A stretch of DNA of 64,000 nucleotides from Roseibium limicola (GTDB lineage Bacteria > Pseudomonadota > Alphaproteobacteria > Rhizobiales > Stappiaceae), in assembly GCF_017313085.1 (NCBI RefSeq), contig NZ_JAFLNF010000001.1, forward strand, positions 372,001 to 436,000, read 5' to 3'. Under the pieces are notes generated by a model, which saw only the letters and a program-made list of their open reading frames with translations, had not been told where the DNA came from and did not search any database. How positions within the stretch are numbered: the first letter of the stretch is position 1; every line of letters starts with the position of its first letter. The position numbers and the translations under genes are program-made. Of this stretch, positions 33,175 through 42,507 are shown in pieces.

Positions 33175-34798
33175 CTTTCGCCCAAACGTAGTCGTAGTTG
33201 ACAGGGATGTGGACCGGATCGACGAAGATGGCATCGGGGCCACCCAGACGTTCGGACCGCATGGTGTATCGCTGCTCGTGGAAGACCGGAGCCCAAGCGG
33301 CGTCATCCATCACGGAGATGAAAATCTTCCGCCACATTTCCTCACGCTCGGCTTTCTTGGCCGGGTCGGTGATGCTGTCGGCTTCGGTCGCCATCGCGTC
33401 CAGCTCTTCGTTGCAATACCAGGACCAGTTCCAGCCGCCCTTGACCGCGCCCGAACAGCCCAAGATCGGACCGTAGAAGTTGGACGGATCCGGGAAGTCG
33501 GCGATCCAGGCCATGCCACCCGACCAGATCATCGGAGCCTGATCCGGCTCACCACCGGCAGCAATGACGTTGGCCTGTGCCAGTGCCTTGATCTCTGCCT
33601 TGATGCCGATGGCGGCAAGGTCAGCCTGTATGGCCTGTGTAATCCGCGGGTTCGGATCGGTGTTGTAGACGTAGATTTCCGTCTCGAAGCCATCCGGCAG
33701 TCCAGCTTCAGCCAGAAGCGCCTTGGCCGCTTCCGGATCGAACGGATAGCCTTCGTAGTTGTTGTCGTAGCCCGGCATGGACGGCGGCAGCGGCTGGTTG
33801 GCAGCAACGGCACGGCCATTGATGATGCGGATGATGCGGTCCTTGTTGATCGCCATGTTGACGGCCTTGCGGACCTCAACCTTGTCGAACGGCGGCATCT
33901 TGACGTTCATGGTGACGTAGCCCGTGTGCAGCTGACCACCCTCGATGATCAGGTCCTTGTATTGATCGTCCTGGGTCACTTCGAGGAACTTTGCCGGAGG
34001 GATACCATCGCCCGGAATGTCGGCTTCACCGCGCTGCAAGCGCAGCAGGGCAACAATCGGCTCCTGACCGACCTCAAAGGTGATCTGGTCGAGCTTCGGA
34101 ACACCTGCCCGCCAATAATCTTCGTTGCGCTTGAAGATCAGGTGCTGACCGAGTGTCCAGTCTTCCAGGGAGAAGGCGCCCGTGCCGACAGGATGCTTGC
34201 CGAAATCTGCGCCGAATTCCTCAACCGTTTCCTTCGGAACGATGGACGAGAAGTTGATCGCCATCACATGCAGGAAGGTCGCGTCCGGACGGGACAGCTC
34301 AATCTTCACTGTATAAGGATCGACCACAGTCACACCGGACAGACCTTCGGCCTCACCGGCTGCAACCTCGTCAAAGCCCTTGATCGAACCGAAGAAGCCG
34401 GCGCCTGGGCTCTGGGTCTTCGGATTGGTGACACGGTCGAGGGAATACTTTACGTCTTCCGCGGTCATTTCGCGGCCGTTGTGAAACTTGACGCCCTCGC
34501 GCAGCTTGAACGTGAAAACCGTGCCATCGTCGGAAATGGTGTAGTCTTCCGCCAGATCCTTCATCAGGTTGGTGGTTCCCGGCTCGTAGTCCATCAGACC
34601 ATCGAACAGGCTCTTGATCATCGACCAGTTCTGCCAGTCGTAACCAATGGCGGGGTCAAGGGTGGAGACGTCATCCTTGTAGGTGACGATCATCGAGCCG
34701 CCCTGTTTGATGTCGTCCGCGAGCGCCGGCGTCACCACCGATGTCAGGGCTGTCGCGGTCAGGAGAGCAGCTGCTCCTGCCAAAAATGCTTTTTTCAT
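33164..34798 (-). CDS. Periplasmic peptide/amide-type binding protein (SBP family 5)
   Basis: 544 residues. A Sec signal peptide ends near TSVVTPALADD. The mature part has the family 5 hallmarks YTISDDGTVFTFKLREGVKF, NGREMTAEDVKYSLDRV and PFDKVEVRKAVNMAINKDRI, the last being typical of DppA/OppA proteins. Homologues carry dipeptides, nickel, short amides or opines; in this operon an amide is the likely cargo. The gene is separated from the permease gene before it by 72 bases without a strong terminator. Confidence 0.93.
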   Translation of the reverse strand: MKKAFLAGAAALLTATALTSVVTPALADDIKQGGSMIVTYKDDVSTLDPAIGYDWQNWSMIKSLFDGLMDYEPGTTNLMKDLAEDYTISDDGTVFTFKLREGVKFHNGREMTAEDVKYSLDRVTNPKTQSPGAGFFGSIKGFDEVAAGEAEGLSGVTVVDPYTVKIELSRPDATFLHVMAINFSSIVPKETVEEFGADFGKHPVGTGAFSLEDWTLGQHLIFKRNEDYWRAGVPKLDQITFEVGQEPIVALLRLQRGEADIPGDGIPPAKFLEVTQDDQYKDLIIEGGQLHTGYVTMNVKMPPFDKVEVRKAVNMAINKDRIIRIINGRAVAANQPLPPSMPGYDNNYEGYPFDPEAAKALLAEAGLPDGFETEIYVYNTDPNPRITQAIQADLAAIGIKAEIKALAQANVIAAGGEPDQAPMIWSGGMAWIADFPDPSNFYGPILGCSGAVKGGWNWSWYCNEELDAMATEADSITDPAKKAEREEMWRKIFISVMDDAAWAPVFHEQRYTMRSERLGGPDAIFVDPVHIPVNYDYVWAKDVQ

Positions 34799-34870
34799 AC
34801 GAAGTACCTCCGGTTCAGGTGAAGTCCGCCGGGCCGCTCTGTTGACGGCTTGTCCGGCAGGTTTTGCGCA

Positions 34871-35791
34871 TCAGCGCAGTTTGATCCTTGGATCAATGAG
34901 AGGCGCGATCAAGTCGGCGACGAAGTTGCCAAGAACGATCGCGAATGCGGAAACAAGGGTGACGCCCATGATGATCGGAATATCGACCCGCTGAATGGCC
35001 TGCCAAGCGAGTTGGCCGATACCCGGCCAACCGAAGACGCTTTCCACCACGACAATGCCGCTCATGAAGAGACCGATATCGATGCCGATCATCGCAATGA
35101 TTGGCAGCATGGCGTTGGGCATGGCGTGGCCGAACAGCACCTGCCAGCGCTTCAGGCCCTTGGCACGGGCTGTGCGGATGAAGTCCTGGCGCAGAACATC
35201 GATCATGGAAGAGCGCATCATGCGCGAGTACCAGCCGGCACCGAGAAACCCCAGGGTCAGGGACGGCAGAACCATGTGCATGAAGGTGCCGTAGCCGCCA
35301 ATGGGGAACCAGCCGAGCTGCACGGCGAACACGTAGAGCAGCAGGATTCCAATCACGAACTGCGGCGAGGACACGCCGACGAAGGACAGGACCATCAAGC
35401 CATTATCCACGGCCGTATTACGCTTCAGTGCCGCGAGCAGCCCCATGGAAAGCCCGATGATCAACTCACTGACGATTGCCCCCAACATCAGCAGAAGCGT
35501 TGCCGGCAGACGTGAGACAATCAGCTCCCCGACTTCCGTCTTCTGCAGGTACGAGCGCCCAAGGTCACCCTGAACCAGCCCGGTCAGATAGCGGAAATAC
35601 TGCTGGTAGAACGGCAAGTTCAGACCAAGCTGCTCACGAATGTTCTCGACTGTTTGAACCGTCGCACTGCGTCCGGCGATCTGACGAGCCGGATCGGCCG
35701 GGATCAGATAAAGCAGCACAAACGTCAGGAAGGAAATGCCGAGCAGGATCAGCAGAGACTGCAGGATACGGCGCGCAATATAGCTGCCCAT
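34871..35791 (-). CDS. ABC transporter permease, DppB type
   Basis: 306 residues with about six helices. The start MGSYIARRILQSLLILLGIS, the block RQIAGRSATVQTVENIREQL and the ATPase-contact loop EVSR-like segment IRTARAKGLKRWQVLFGHAM are typical of DppB/OppB permeases. It lies 3 bases after the DppC-type permease and pairs with it. Gene order is C before B, the reverse of the common order. Confidence 0.93.
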   Translation of the reverse strand: MGSYIARRILQSLLILLGISFLTFVLLYLIPADPARQIAGRSATVQTVENIREQLGLNLPFYQQYFRYLTGLVQGDLGRSYLQKTEVGELIVSRLPATLLLMLGAIVSELIIGLSMGLLAALKRNTAVDNGLMVLSFVGVSSPQFVIGILLLYVFAVQLGWFPIGGYGTFMHMVLPSLTLGFLGAGWYSRMMRSSMIDVLRQDFIRTARAKGLKRWQVLFGHAMPNAMLPIIAMIGIDIGLFMSGIVVVESVFGWPGIGQLAWQAIQRVDIPIIMGVTLVSAFAIVLGNFVADLIAPLIDPRIKLR

Positions 35792-35794
35792 GGC

Positions 35795-36694
35795 TCAGTG
35801 CCTCCCTTTCTGGGTCGGGTCCAGAACTTCGCGCAAGGCATCCCCCAACAGGTTGAACCCAAGCGCCAGTGCGATGATCGCAATGCCAGGGATGAACACC
35901 AGCCAGGGCGCAGAAGTGAAATAGGTCTGGTTCTCGTAGATGATGTTGCCCCATGAGGGCGTCGGCGGCTGAACGCCAATGCCGAGATAGCTAAGCGTTG
36001 CCTCGAGCAGCACTGTTGTCGAAATTCCCAGCGTGCCAAACACGACGATGGATGAGAGCAGGTGCGGCAGGATGTGCTTGAACAGAATGCGGAACGTCCC
36101 TGCCCCCATCGAGCGTTCGGCCACGATGAACTCACGCTCTGACAGGGAGCGCGTCTCGGTGTAGACAACTCGCGCCATCTGCACCCAGTTGACCATCGCA
36201 ATCACCATCGCGACGATCCACAAGGACGGGCGAAACAGAGCAGCAAGCGTGATCGCCAGAAGAAGCGCGGGAAACGCCATCATCAGATCGGTGAAGCGCA
36301 TCAGGATGGTCTCAACCCAGCCCCGGAAGAACCCGGCGAGAATGCCGACAAGTGCACCGACCGCAACCGCAATGCCGTTGGCGACGATACCGATGATGAG
36401 CGAGGTCTGCGCGCCGTAGATCAGGCGGGACAGCAGGTCGCGGCCGAGCAGATCCGTTCCGAGCCAGAATTCCGCCCCCGGTGGCAAAGGCGCCCCTTCC
36501 AGTGTCAGCCCCTCGAAAAACTGCTCGTTCGGATCAAACGGCGCGACCAGCGGCGCAAACAGGGCGGCACCGACGATCACCACAATCAGGACCAAGGCAA
36601 ACAGCGCCAGTTTGCGCGCAAGAAGTCGACGCAAGACGCTTCTCTCCTGCGGCTCGACGACGGCCTGCTGCACCACGGTTTCACTCACACTCAT
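35795..36694 (-). CDS. ABC transporter permease, DppC type
   Basis: 299 residues from ATG at 36694, which overlaps the AmiR-like stop (ATGA) and follows a strong GGGAAGGGA ribosome site; the frame could start 18 bases earlier. Family segments: PFDPNEQFFEGLTLEGAPLP, FWLGTDLLGRDLLSRLIYGA (the classical GTDxxGRD motif) and the contact loop FIVAERSMGAGTFRILFKHI. About six helices. Confidence 0.93.
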   Translation of the reverse strand: MSVSETVVQQAVVEPQERSVLRRLLARKLALFALVLIVVIVGAALFAPLVAPFDPNEQFFEGLTLEGAPLPPGAEFWLGTDLLGRDLLSRLIYGAQTSLIIGIVANGIAVAVGALVGILAGFFRGWVETILMRFTDLMMAFPALLLAITLAALFRPSLWIVAMVIAMVNWVQMARVVYTETRSLSEREFIVAERSMGAGTFRILFKHILPHLLSSIVVFGTLGISTTVLLEATLSYLGIGVQPPTPSWGNIIYENQTYFTSAPWLVFIPGIAIIALALGFNLLGDALREVLDPTQKGRH

Positions 36695-37302
36695 TCCCTT
36701 CCCTGCTTCCATTCCGGACCCTGACCGGCAGCCTGCGCAACCAGCGCGTCGGCGGCATCTTCAATCGACACACGGCCGGCCATCGACAGCGACCTCAGGT
36801 GTCCATAGGCCTCGGTCGAGTCGCACTTGTGCACGTCCATCAAAAACAGCACGGCCTCGACCACATTCGGCCGCCGCGTCAGACGCGATTCCAGATCGGC
36901 GATGCGGTTGGCGGAGTCCCAATGGGTCTGAAAGGAGCGCACGGCAACGACCAGCGCCCCGAAGACCCCGGTCGATCCAATCGGCTTGCTGAGGTGTGCG
37001 CCGGCTCCGCGCTGAATGGCCCACTCAACCCGGCCCGGAGCTTCCGAGCCGATCAGCGCAACCATCGGCATCGGCAGATCCGACTGCGGCCAAGGGAATT
37101 GCTCCTCGTGCCCCATATCCGCGTCAAACAACACAATGTCGGCATTGCGGTGCTCGGCTGACAGCTCCGGCCAGACGCACGTCACGTCCATGCCAAGGCG
37201 TTCAAGCTGGCGTGTCAACCGCTCCACATCCTGATGCGGGCGGTGCAGTACCACGGCCTTCCAGCCGCGAAAATTTGGTGTCTTGAAGGCCTTCAGTCTC
37301 AT
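36691..37302 (-). CDS. amiR: ANTAR-domain response regulator, AmiR-like antiterminator
   Basis: 203 residues. The N-terminal part (about 14-130) is a receiver-like fold without the phosphorylation Asp context, as in AmiR (AVVLHRPHQDVERLTRQLER). A coiled segment, IADLESRLTRR, leads into a C-terminal ANTAR helix bundle (about 145-195), VVEAVLFLMDVHKCDSTEAY. ANTAR proteins bind paired hairpins in nascent RNA and prevent termination. It overlaps the AmiC-like gene by four bases. The terminator in the operon leader at 38580-38626 is the natural target. Confidence 0.85.
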   Translation of the reverse strand: MRLKAFKTPNFRGWKAVVLHRPHQDVERLTRQLERLGMDVTCVWPELSAEHRNADIVLFDADMGHEEQFPWPQSDLPMPMVALIGSEAPGRVEWAIQRGAGAHLSKPIGSTGVFGALVVAVRSFQTHWDSANRIADLESRLTRRPNVVEAVLFLMDVHKCDSTEAYGHLRSLSMAGRVSIEDAADALVAQAAGQGPEWKQGRE

Positions 37303-38528
37303 TTGACCACCCTCAGAAACCCAGCGTCACCGGCAAGCGGATCTTCCACCTCTGACGTCAGAACAACAGCGTCGCGCAAGCGCTCGTTTCGTTCACTGTT
37401 TAGATTGACCAGATAGGGATCTGGTGCGAGGCGTCGAGCCTGCGGGTTGATGACCCGAAACGCCGCACGGCCCGCAGCTCCTTGTGCAGCACCTTCAACG
37501 ACACCAATGAACGGCGTCAGTGTCGCATGCTGGGTCGACCTATCGATATGCAAATCGCCTACCGGTGTCGGCAACGGCATTTTCGTCAGAACGTCGCGCA
37601 CTTCATCCGGATCGGCCGAACCGCATGCCTTGATCGCCTGGGCCAATGCCCAAACCGCCTGATAGGGTCCGGTGAACATGGCCGAAACGCCCCGCTCCTC
37701 TCCGTGCAGCTGATGCATGCGGCGAACGAAGTCGACGTTCTTCGGATAGTCGGCGGTCTCAAAGTAGGAGGCGGTGGAAATGACCCCATCGGCCGCGGCC
37801 CCGATGATCGGCAGTTCAGCTTCCGTCAGGTTGCAGCTCAGAACCGGCATCACGTCGGGACGGAACGCCGGATCACGCTCGCCCAGGTCCCGCAATGCCC
37901 GGAGAAAGGCATAGCTGCTGTCGCCGATCAGGTTGTTGAAGATGAAGTCAGGCCGGGTTTCGACAATCTCTGTGATCAGATGATCAATGTCGACATCCCC
38001 CAACGCCACATAACGCTCGCCCAGAACAGCACCGTCCTCGGCAGCCAGTAGCTCCCGCGCGATGCGGTTCATTTCCCAGCCCCAGATATAGTTCGAGCCG
38101 ATGAGGAAGGCGCGCTTTCCAAATTGCGGCAAAATATGCTGGAACAGCGGGACGACATTCTGGTTCGGGCAGGCACCCGAATAGATCACCCGGTCGTGGC
38201 TCTCGAAGCCTTCGTAAGGCACCGAGTACCAGAGCAAACCCTGGTGCCTTTCCAGCACCGGAAGAAGCTCCTTGCGGCTCCAGGACGTCTGGCAACCAAT
38301 AATATGACCACAGTCATTTTTTGCCATCATCTGATTGGCAAGCACTGCATAGGTCTCGGCCCGACAAGCCGGATCGGCTGTGATCGCCTTGAAGCTGAAG
38401 TCGAACAGGTCGGAGGCATTGACCTCAGAGATCGCCGTCATCGCACCGTGGTAGCCCTCTCGCCCGATAACAGAATAGGAGCCGGTGCTTGAAAACAGCA
38501 CACCTACGGGGATTTCAATCCCAGCCAT
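37299..38528 (-). CDS. amiC: AmiC-like amide sensor (periplasmic-binding-protein fold, cytoplasmic)
   Basis: 409 residues from ATG at 38528; an earlier start at 38579 would sit on the leader terminator. It begins IPVGVLFSSTGSYSVIGREG without a signal peptide, as in AmiC and UrtA/FmdD-like sensors. Other blocks are GCQTSWSRKELLPVLERHQG, YEGFESHDRVIYSGACPNQN and FLIGSNYIWGWEMNRIAREL, strongly typical of AmiC. AmiC holds AmiR inactive until an amide binds. Adjacent amiR, amide-type ABC genes and formamidase support this role. Confidence 0.9.
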   Translation of the reverse strand: MAGIEIPVGVLFSSTGSYSVIGREGYHGAMTAISEVNASDLFDFSFKAITADPACRAETYAVLANQMMAKNDCGHIIGCQTSWSRKELLPVLERHQGLLWYSVPYEGFESHDRVIYSGACPNQNVVPLFQHILPQFGKRAFLIGSNYIWGWEMNRIARELLAAEDGAVLGERYVALGDVDIDHLITEIVETRPDFIFNNLIGDSSYAFLRALRDLGERDPAFRPDVMPVLSCNLTEAELPIIGAAADGVISTASYFETADYPKNVDFVRRMHQLHGEERGVSAMFTGPYQAVWALAQAIKACGSADPDEVRDVLTKMPLPTPVGDLHIDRSTQHATLTPFIGVVEGAAQGAAGRAAFRVINPQARRLAPDPYLVNLNSERNERLRDAVVLTSEVEDPLAGDAGFLRVVK

Positions 38529-38579
38529 CGCCTCAACCCACTTGCTGCGCCCTGGTGCTGAATTCCCGCACCAGAACAT

Positions 38580-38626
38580 AAAAAAACCCCGACCCGCAGC
38601 CGGTTACAGCTTGCGAAAGATCGGGG
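38580..38626 (-). terminator. Leader terminator upstream of amiC, likely antitermination target
   Basis: On the minus strand CCCCGA (38626-38621) pairs with TCGGGG (38592-38587), with an interior that can form a further stem, and seven U follow directly. It stands between the presumed promoter and amiC, about 50 bases before its ATG, so transcription needs read-through. Paired repeats such as TTGTG/CACAA and CCGCT/AGCGG upstream (38630-38700) could form the ANTAR-bound hairpins. Confidence 0.72.
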
Positions 38627-38700
38627 CCCAATTGCCGAACGGAACATCGTGTCCGCTATGTAGCACTAACAATCGCGATGCCAGCGGTTCTTGTCAATCT

Positions 38701-38949
38701 TGTGAACGCACAAAGAAACGGCATGCATACAAACCAAACAGGCAAACCTTAAACAGACTGATGCTTTTCCAAACGTTGGATTGTACACAATTTCTATGTA
38801 AATTCAGCGCCGAAACCCAGTTCGCACTCAATCGACCTTGTGCACAATAAATAGTCACATTTCGGTACTGGTTCAGAGAAGCTGCAGCTTTTTCAACGGG
38901 GAAAGCAGAAGCTCGACACAAAACCTGCCGGATGAATGAGTTCGAGAAC
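38701..38949. other. Gap between amide operon leader and SDR gene
   Basis: No gene is supported. The part next to 38700 should hold the promoter of the amide operon, reading left. I see no clear operator and no strong terminator for the SDR gene, whose stop is at 38950 with the gene reading toward this gap. Confidence 0.4.
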
Positions 38950-39858
38950 TCAAACAGACGCCTTCATAGGCGCCGTCCCAGAGGAGATCGCGGCCCTCTC
39001 CGCACTGGCAACTTCACGCTCGCATTGAGTGAAACCGTAGGCCGGTACGATATCGCCACCCCGCGCGCCGATCTGCTCCCATTCAGAAACCACCTGCTCA
39101 GGCGCATCCGCGCCCGACCCGACATAAACGCCCTCGGTCAGTGTCACATGGGCCTGAGCGAAATGCCCCGCCCCCGCGCACAGGATCTGACGGGTCGGTG
39201 CCGCCTCCCCCACAAGAGCTAACAGGCCAGCACTGACTTTCGCCGGAGCCAATTGCTCAAGAGCCTCATTCTGAAGGATGCCGTCGGTCATCTGTGTTGC
39301 AGCCGTCGGCGCCAGCGCATTGACCTTTATGTTGTACTTGTCACCTTCCAGCGCCAGCGTCTGCATCAAACCGACCAACGCCATTTTGGCTGCGCCATAG
39401 TTGGACTGACCAAAGTTACCATACAGCCCCGACGACGAGGTGGTCATCACGATGCGGCCATAGCCCTGCCGCCGCATGATCTCCCAGACAGCCTTGGTGC
39501 AGATGACAGATCCCATCAGGTGAACGTCGACCACCAGTCGGAAATCATCCAGGCTCATCTTGGCGAAGGACTTGTCGCGCAGAATGCCGGCGTTGTTGAT
39601 CAGGATATCTACCTGACCCCAGGTCTCCAGCGATTTGGAAACCATGGCCGCAACCGCAGCTTCATCCGTCACCGATGCGCCAAAGCCAAAGGCCTCACCA
39701 CCGGCTGCAATGATCTCATCCGCGACAGCTACAGCGGCATCCCCATTCATGTCATTGACGACGACCTTTGCGCCGAGGCGCGCCAGTTGCAAGGCGTGGC
39801 AACGCCCCAGTCCACCACCGGCCCCTGTCACAATCGCCACGCGCCCGTTCAAAGTCAT
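38950..39858 (-). CDS. Short-chain dehydrogenase/reductase (hydroxyacyl-CoA dehydrogenase-like)
   Basis: 302 residues from ATG at 39858, preceded by GAGGAAA at a normal distance; the frame extends 16 codons upstream without support. Cofactor motif TGAGGGLGR (about 11-19), NNAGI at about 95, and active site Ser with YGAAK (about 165-169) are present. Length and C-terminal part resemble the dehydrogenase unit of multifunctional enzyme type 2, which oxidises 3-hydroxyacyl-CoA. It follows the BKACE gene on the same strand, so it may act on a 3-hydroxy acid of the same pathway. Confidence 0.85.
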   Translation of the reverse strand: MTLNGRVAIVTGAGGGLGRCHALQLARLGAKVVVNDMNGDAAVAVADEIIAAGGEAFGFGASVTDEAAVAAMVSKSLETWGQVDILINNAGILRDKSFAKMSLDDFRLVVDVHLMGSVICTKAVWEIMRRQGYGRIVMTTSSSGLYGNFGQSNYGAAKMALVGLMQTLALEGDKYNIKVNALAPTAATQMTDGILQNEALEQLAPAKVSAGLLALVGEAAPTRQILCAGAGHFAQAHVTLTEGVYVGSGADAPEQVVSEWEQIGARGGDIVPAYGFTQCEREVASAERAAISSGTAPMKASV

Positions 39859-39968
39859 TCCAAGTTTCCTCTTGATCCAGTCCATCTGCAGCAAAGACCA
39901 CAGCACGGCAACGCGCCGGACATTTCTAATTCCCAGCGCGCTTAAGCACCTACACCTCTTTACCCAAT

Positions 39969-40904
39969 TTAAAAACCAACCTGATCGCCGCCCTTCAAAT
40001 CCAGCATCTGGCGCGCCTCTTGCGGCGAGGCGACTTCAAGACCGAGCCCCTCGATCACCTTGCGCACGCGGCGCACCTGATCGGCATTTGTCTTGGCCAG
40101 TGTACCAGGTCCATCCCAAAGGGAATCTTCCAGCCCGACGCGGACGTTGCCGCCCATCGATGCTGCCATCGTGGTGATCGGCATCTGATGTCGCCCAGCC
40201 CCAAGAACCGACCAGACATAATCATCTCCAAACAGCCGATCCGCCGTGCGACGCATATGCGCGATATCTTCCGGATGCGTACCGATACCACCCAGAATGC
40301 CGAACACCGTCTGGATGAACAGCGGCCCCTTGACCAGACCACGGTCACGGAAATGCGCAAGGTTATAAAGGTGACTGGTATCGTAGCATTCGAATTCAAA
40401 GCGGGTGCCGTTGCCGGAACAAGATTCCAGGATGAACTCAATGTCCTTGAAGGTATTCTTGAAGACCGTGTCACGGGTCTTTTCCAGATACGCCGGCTCC
40501 CATTCATGCTGGAATTCCTTGTAGCGGTCCAGCATCGGATACAAGCCGAAATTCATCGACCCCATATTGAGGGAGGCGACCTCCGGTGCAAAGTGTGTGG
40601 CCGGGCGCAGGCGCTCTTCTACAGTCATCGTCGGACTGCCACCGGTCGTCAGGTTCAAAACCGCATCAGTCGACTGCTTGACCCTCGGCAGGAATTCCGC
40701 GAATGCCGCGGGGTCTTGCGTCGGGCGTCCGTCTTCCGCTGTCCTTGCATGCAGGTGCAGGATCGAAGCGCCTGCAGCCGCCGCTTCAATCGCATGCGTC
40801 GCAATCTGGTCGGAATTGACCGGCAGGTGCGGTGACATGCTCGGAGTGTGAATGCCCCCGGTGATTGCACAGGTGATGATGATTTTACGGCTCGGCTTTG
40901 CCAT
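39969..40904 (-). CDS. Beta-keto acid cleavage enzyme (BKACE, DUF849)
   Basis: 311 residues. The zinc-binding HLHAR motif is at about 50-54 and the family start IIITCAITGGIHTPSMSPHL is clear; later blocks are LNMGSMNFG, GILGGIGTHPEDIAHM and VRVGLEDSLWDGPG with the catalytic Glu. BKACE enzymes condense a beta-keto acid with acetyl-CoA to give acetoacetate and a new CoA ester, the prototype being 3-keto-5-aminohexanoate cleavage in lysine fermentation; many act in carnitine or other amino-acid-related routes. The adjacent SDR genes could supply the keto acid and the Liv transporter the substrate. Confidence 0.93.
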   Translation of the reverse strand: MAKPSRKIIITCAITGGIHTPSMSPHLPVNSDQIATHAIEAAAAGASILHLHARTAEDGRPTQDPAAFAEFLPRVKQSTDAVLNLTTGGSPTMTVEERLRPATHFAPEVASLNMGSMNFGLYPMLDRYKEFQHEWEPAYLEKTRDTVFKNTFKDIEFILESCSGNGTRFEFECYDTSHLYNLAHFRDRGLVKGPLFIQTVFGILGGIGTHPEDIAHMRRTADRLFGDDYVWSVLGAGRHQMPITTMAASMGGNVRVGLEDSLWDGPGTLAKTNADQVRRVRKVIEGLGLEVASPQEARQMLDLKGGDQVGF

Positions 40905-40951
40905 GAGTAGTCTCTCCTCCCGACGCTTTCGTCGTTTTGTTCCTTATGCAT

Positions 40952-41740
40952 TCAGATCGTTTCGACGTTGCCACACACACTGATCGCCTGCCCGGATATG
41001 TTGGCTCCGGCCGGGGAACAAAGAAACAGCGCCATGGAAGCAATATCTTCCGGGTCGACCATGCGTCGCAGGGAGATATTAGCCAGATATTGCTGTTCCA
41101 TATCAGCGTAGGACACGCCTTCTGCTTCTGCCCGCGAGCGGATGACATTCTCCATGCGCGGACCGCGAACGATTCCTGGAAGGATAGCATTGACCCGGAT
41201 GCCATCGGGACCCATTTCCTTGGCCAGACTCTGCGTCAAACCAACAATGCCCCATTTGGTCGCGGCGTAGGGCGTTCGCAGGCCATAGCCCAGCCGCCCG
41301 GCGACCGAAGACACATTGATAATCGCTCCGGCGTCGCTTTCCCGTAGCATCGCCGCCGACTTTTGCACAACGAGAAACTGGCCGAGCAAGTTGATGTCGA
41401 GGGTGGCGCGGATCTCGTCCAGCTCCAGCGCATCGATCGCCCCCGTTGGACCTGAGATGCCGGCATTGTTGACCAGTACATCCAGCCCGCCGAAGCGTTC
41501 GCGTGCCAGATCCAGCATTCGCGCAACATCCGCCTCGCTTGCAACATCTGCCTTCACCGTCTGAATACCCGGATAGGCCAGCTCCGCCCGCTGCAGAGAG
41601 GCTTCGTCAATATCGCAGATCAGAACCTTGGCGCCGGTTTCAAGGAAGGCGCTCGCAATGGCCTCGCCAATTCCTGAAGCACCTGCTGTCACGAGCACCC
41701 GCAAACCGGCCCGCGGCTGCATTTTTTCGATCATCTTCAT
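40952..41740 (-). CDS. Short-chain dehydrogenase/reductase
   Basis: 262 residues, classical SDR size. Cofactor motif TAGASGIGEAIAS (about 18-30), NNAGISGPTG near 95, and catalytic S and YAATK (about 160-164); the end reads SPAGANISGQAISVCGNVET. It probably oxidises a hydroxy-acid to the keto-acid used by the BKACE enzyme, whose gene starts 47 bases downstream. Substrate not identifiable. Confidence 0.87.
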   Translation of the reverse strand: MKMIEKMQPRAGLRVLVTAGASGIGEAIASAFLETGAKVLICDIDEASLQRAELAYPGIQTVKADVASEADVARMLDLARERFGGLDVLVNNAGISGPTGAIDALELDEIRATLDINLLGQFLVVQKSAAMLRESDAGAIINVSSVAGRLGYGLRTPYAATKWGIVGLTQSLAKEMGPDGIRVNAILPGIVRGPRMENVIRSRAEAEGVSYADMEQQYLANISLRRMVDPEDIASMALFLCSPAGANISGQAISVCGNVETI

Positions 41741-41796
41741 TTTCTACCGATCCCGGCCCGGCTTGGTCCGAACCGTCCTTCCAAACCCGCTGATGC

Positions 41797-42507
41797 TCAG
41801 GCGACTTCTAGCCAATTGCGACGTATTTCAGGTGCCTGCACCAGATCATCCGGCGTTCCACGGAACACCAGCTCGCCATGTCCCATCACCAGAACCTCCC
41901 GAGCCACTTTCAGTGCAATCGTCAGCTTCTGCTCAACCAGCATGACAGCGACCCCGCGCTTGCCGATATCAAGGATGAATTCCATCACAACCTCGACGAT
42001 CCGTGGCGCCAGACCTTCGGTCGGTTCATCGATCAGAAGAAGACGTGGGTTGCCGAGCAGCGACCGACAGATCGTCAGCATCTGCTGCTCTCCGCCCGAC
42101 AGATAGCCGGCGTTGATGTCGCGACGTTCCTTGAGGCGGGGAAAATAGCCGTACATTTCCTCGACCGACCATTGATGCGCTCCCGGCGGCGGGGTCTGTA
42201 CGCCCATCGCAAGGTTTTCGCCGACCGTCAGGTTGGGAAAGACCAAGCGCTCTTCAGGTACGTAGCCGATACCATGCCGGCAGATATCAAAAGAGCGCTT
42301 GCCCGCAAGTTCTTCTCCGTTGAGCTGTACCGATCCGGATGTGGGGGGAACGAGCCCCATCATAGCTTTGAGTAAAGTCGAGCGTCCGGAGCCATTTCGA
42401 CCCAGAAGCGAGACAATCGTGCCATCTTCGATATCCAGATCGACACCATGCAGAATATGGCTCTTGCCATAATGGGCGTGCAGCCCCTTGATCTCCAAAA
42501 GGCTCAT
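41797..42507 (-). CDS. livF: Branched-chain amino-acid-type ABC ATPase (LivF)
   Basis: 236 residues. The Walker A reads LLGRNGSGRSTLLKAM, so the usual Lys is Arg; similar variants are, as I recall, seen in LivF-like proteins, but it deserves note. Signature YLSGGEQQMLTICRSL and Walker B LLLIDEPTEGLAPRI are normal. The start overlaps livG by four bases. It is one of two ATPases of the transporter and the last gene of the liv operon. Confidence 0.92.
   Translation of the reverse strand: MSLLEIKGLHAHYGKSHILHGVDLDIEDGTIVSLLGRNGSGRSTLLKAMMGLVPPTSGSVQLNGEELAGKRSFDICRHGIGYVPEERLVFPNLTVGENLAMGVQTPPPGAHQWSVEEMYGYFPRLKERRDINAGYLSGGEQQMLTICRSLLGNPRLLLIDEPTEGLAPRIVEVVMEFILDIGKRGVAVMLVEQKLTIALKVAREVLVMGHGELVFRGTPDDLVQAPEIRRNWLEVA

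Noticed and set aside
33158..34822. 554-codon plus-strand frame opposite the peptide-type binding protein gene
   Set aside because: The minus strand carries an unmistakable family 5 binding protein with signal peptide; the antisense frame has no family features and follows from codon bias.
38529..38579. AmiC start at 38579
   Set aside because: It abuts the U-run of the leader terminator and adds 17 residues with no match to AmiC; the ATG at 38528 fits the domain start.
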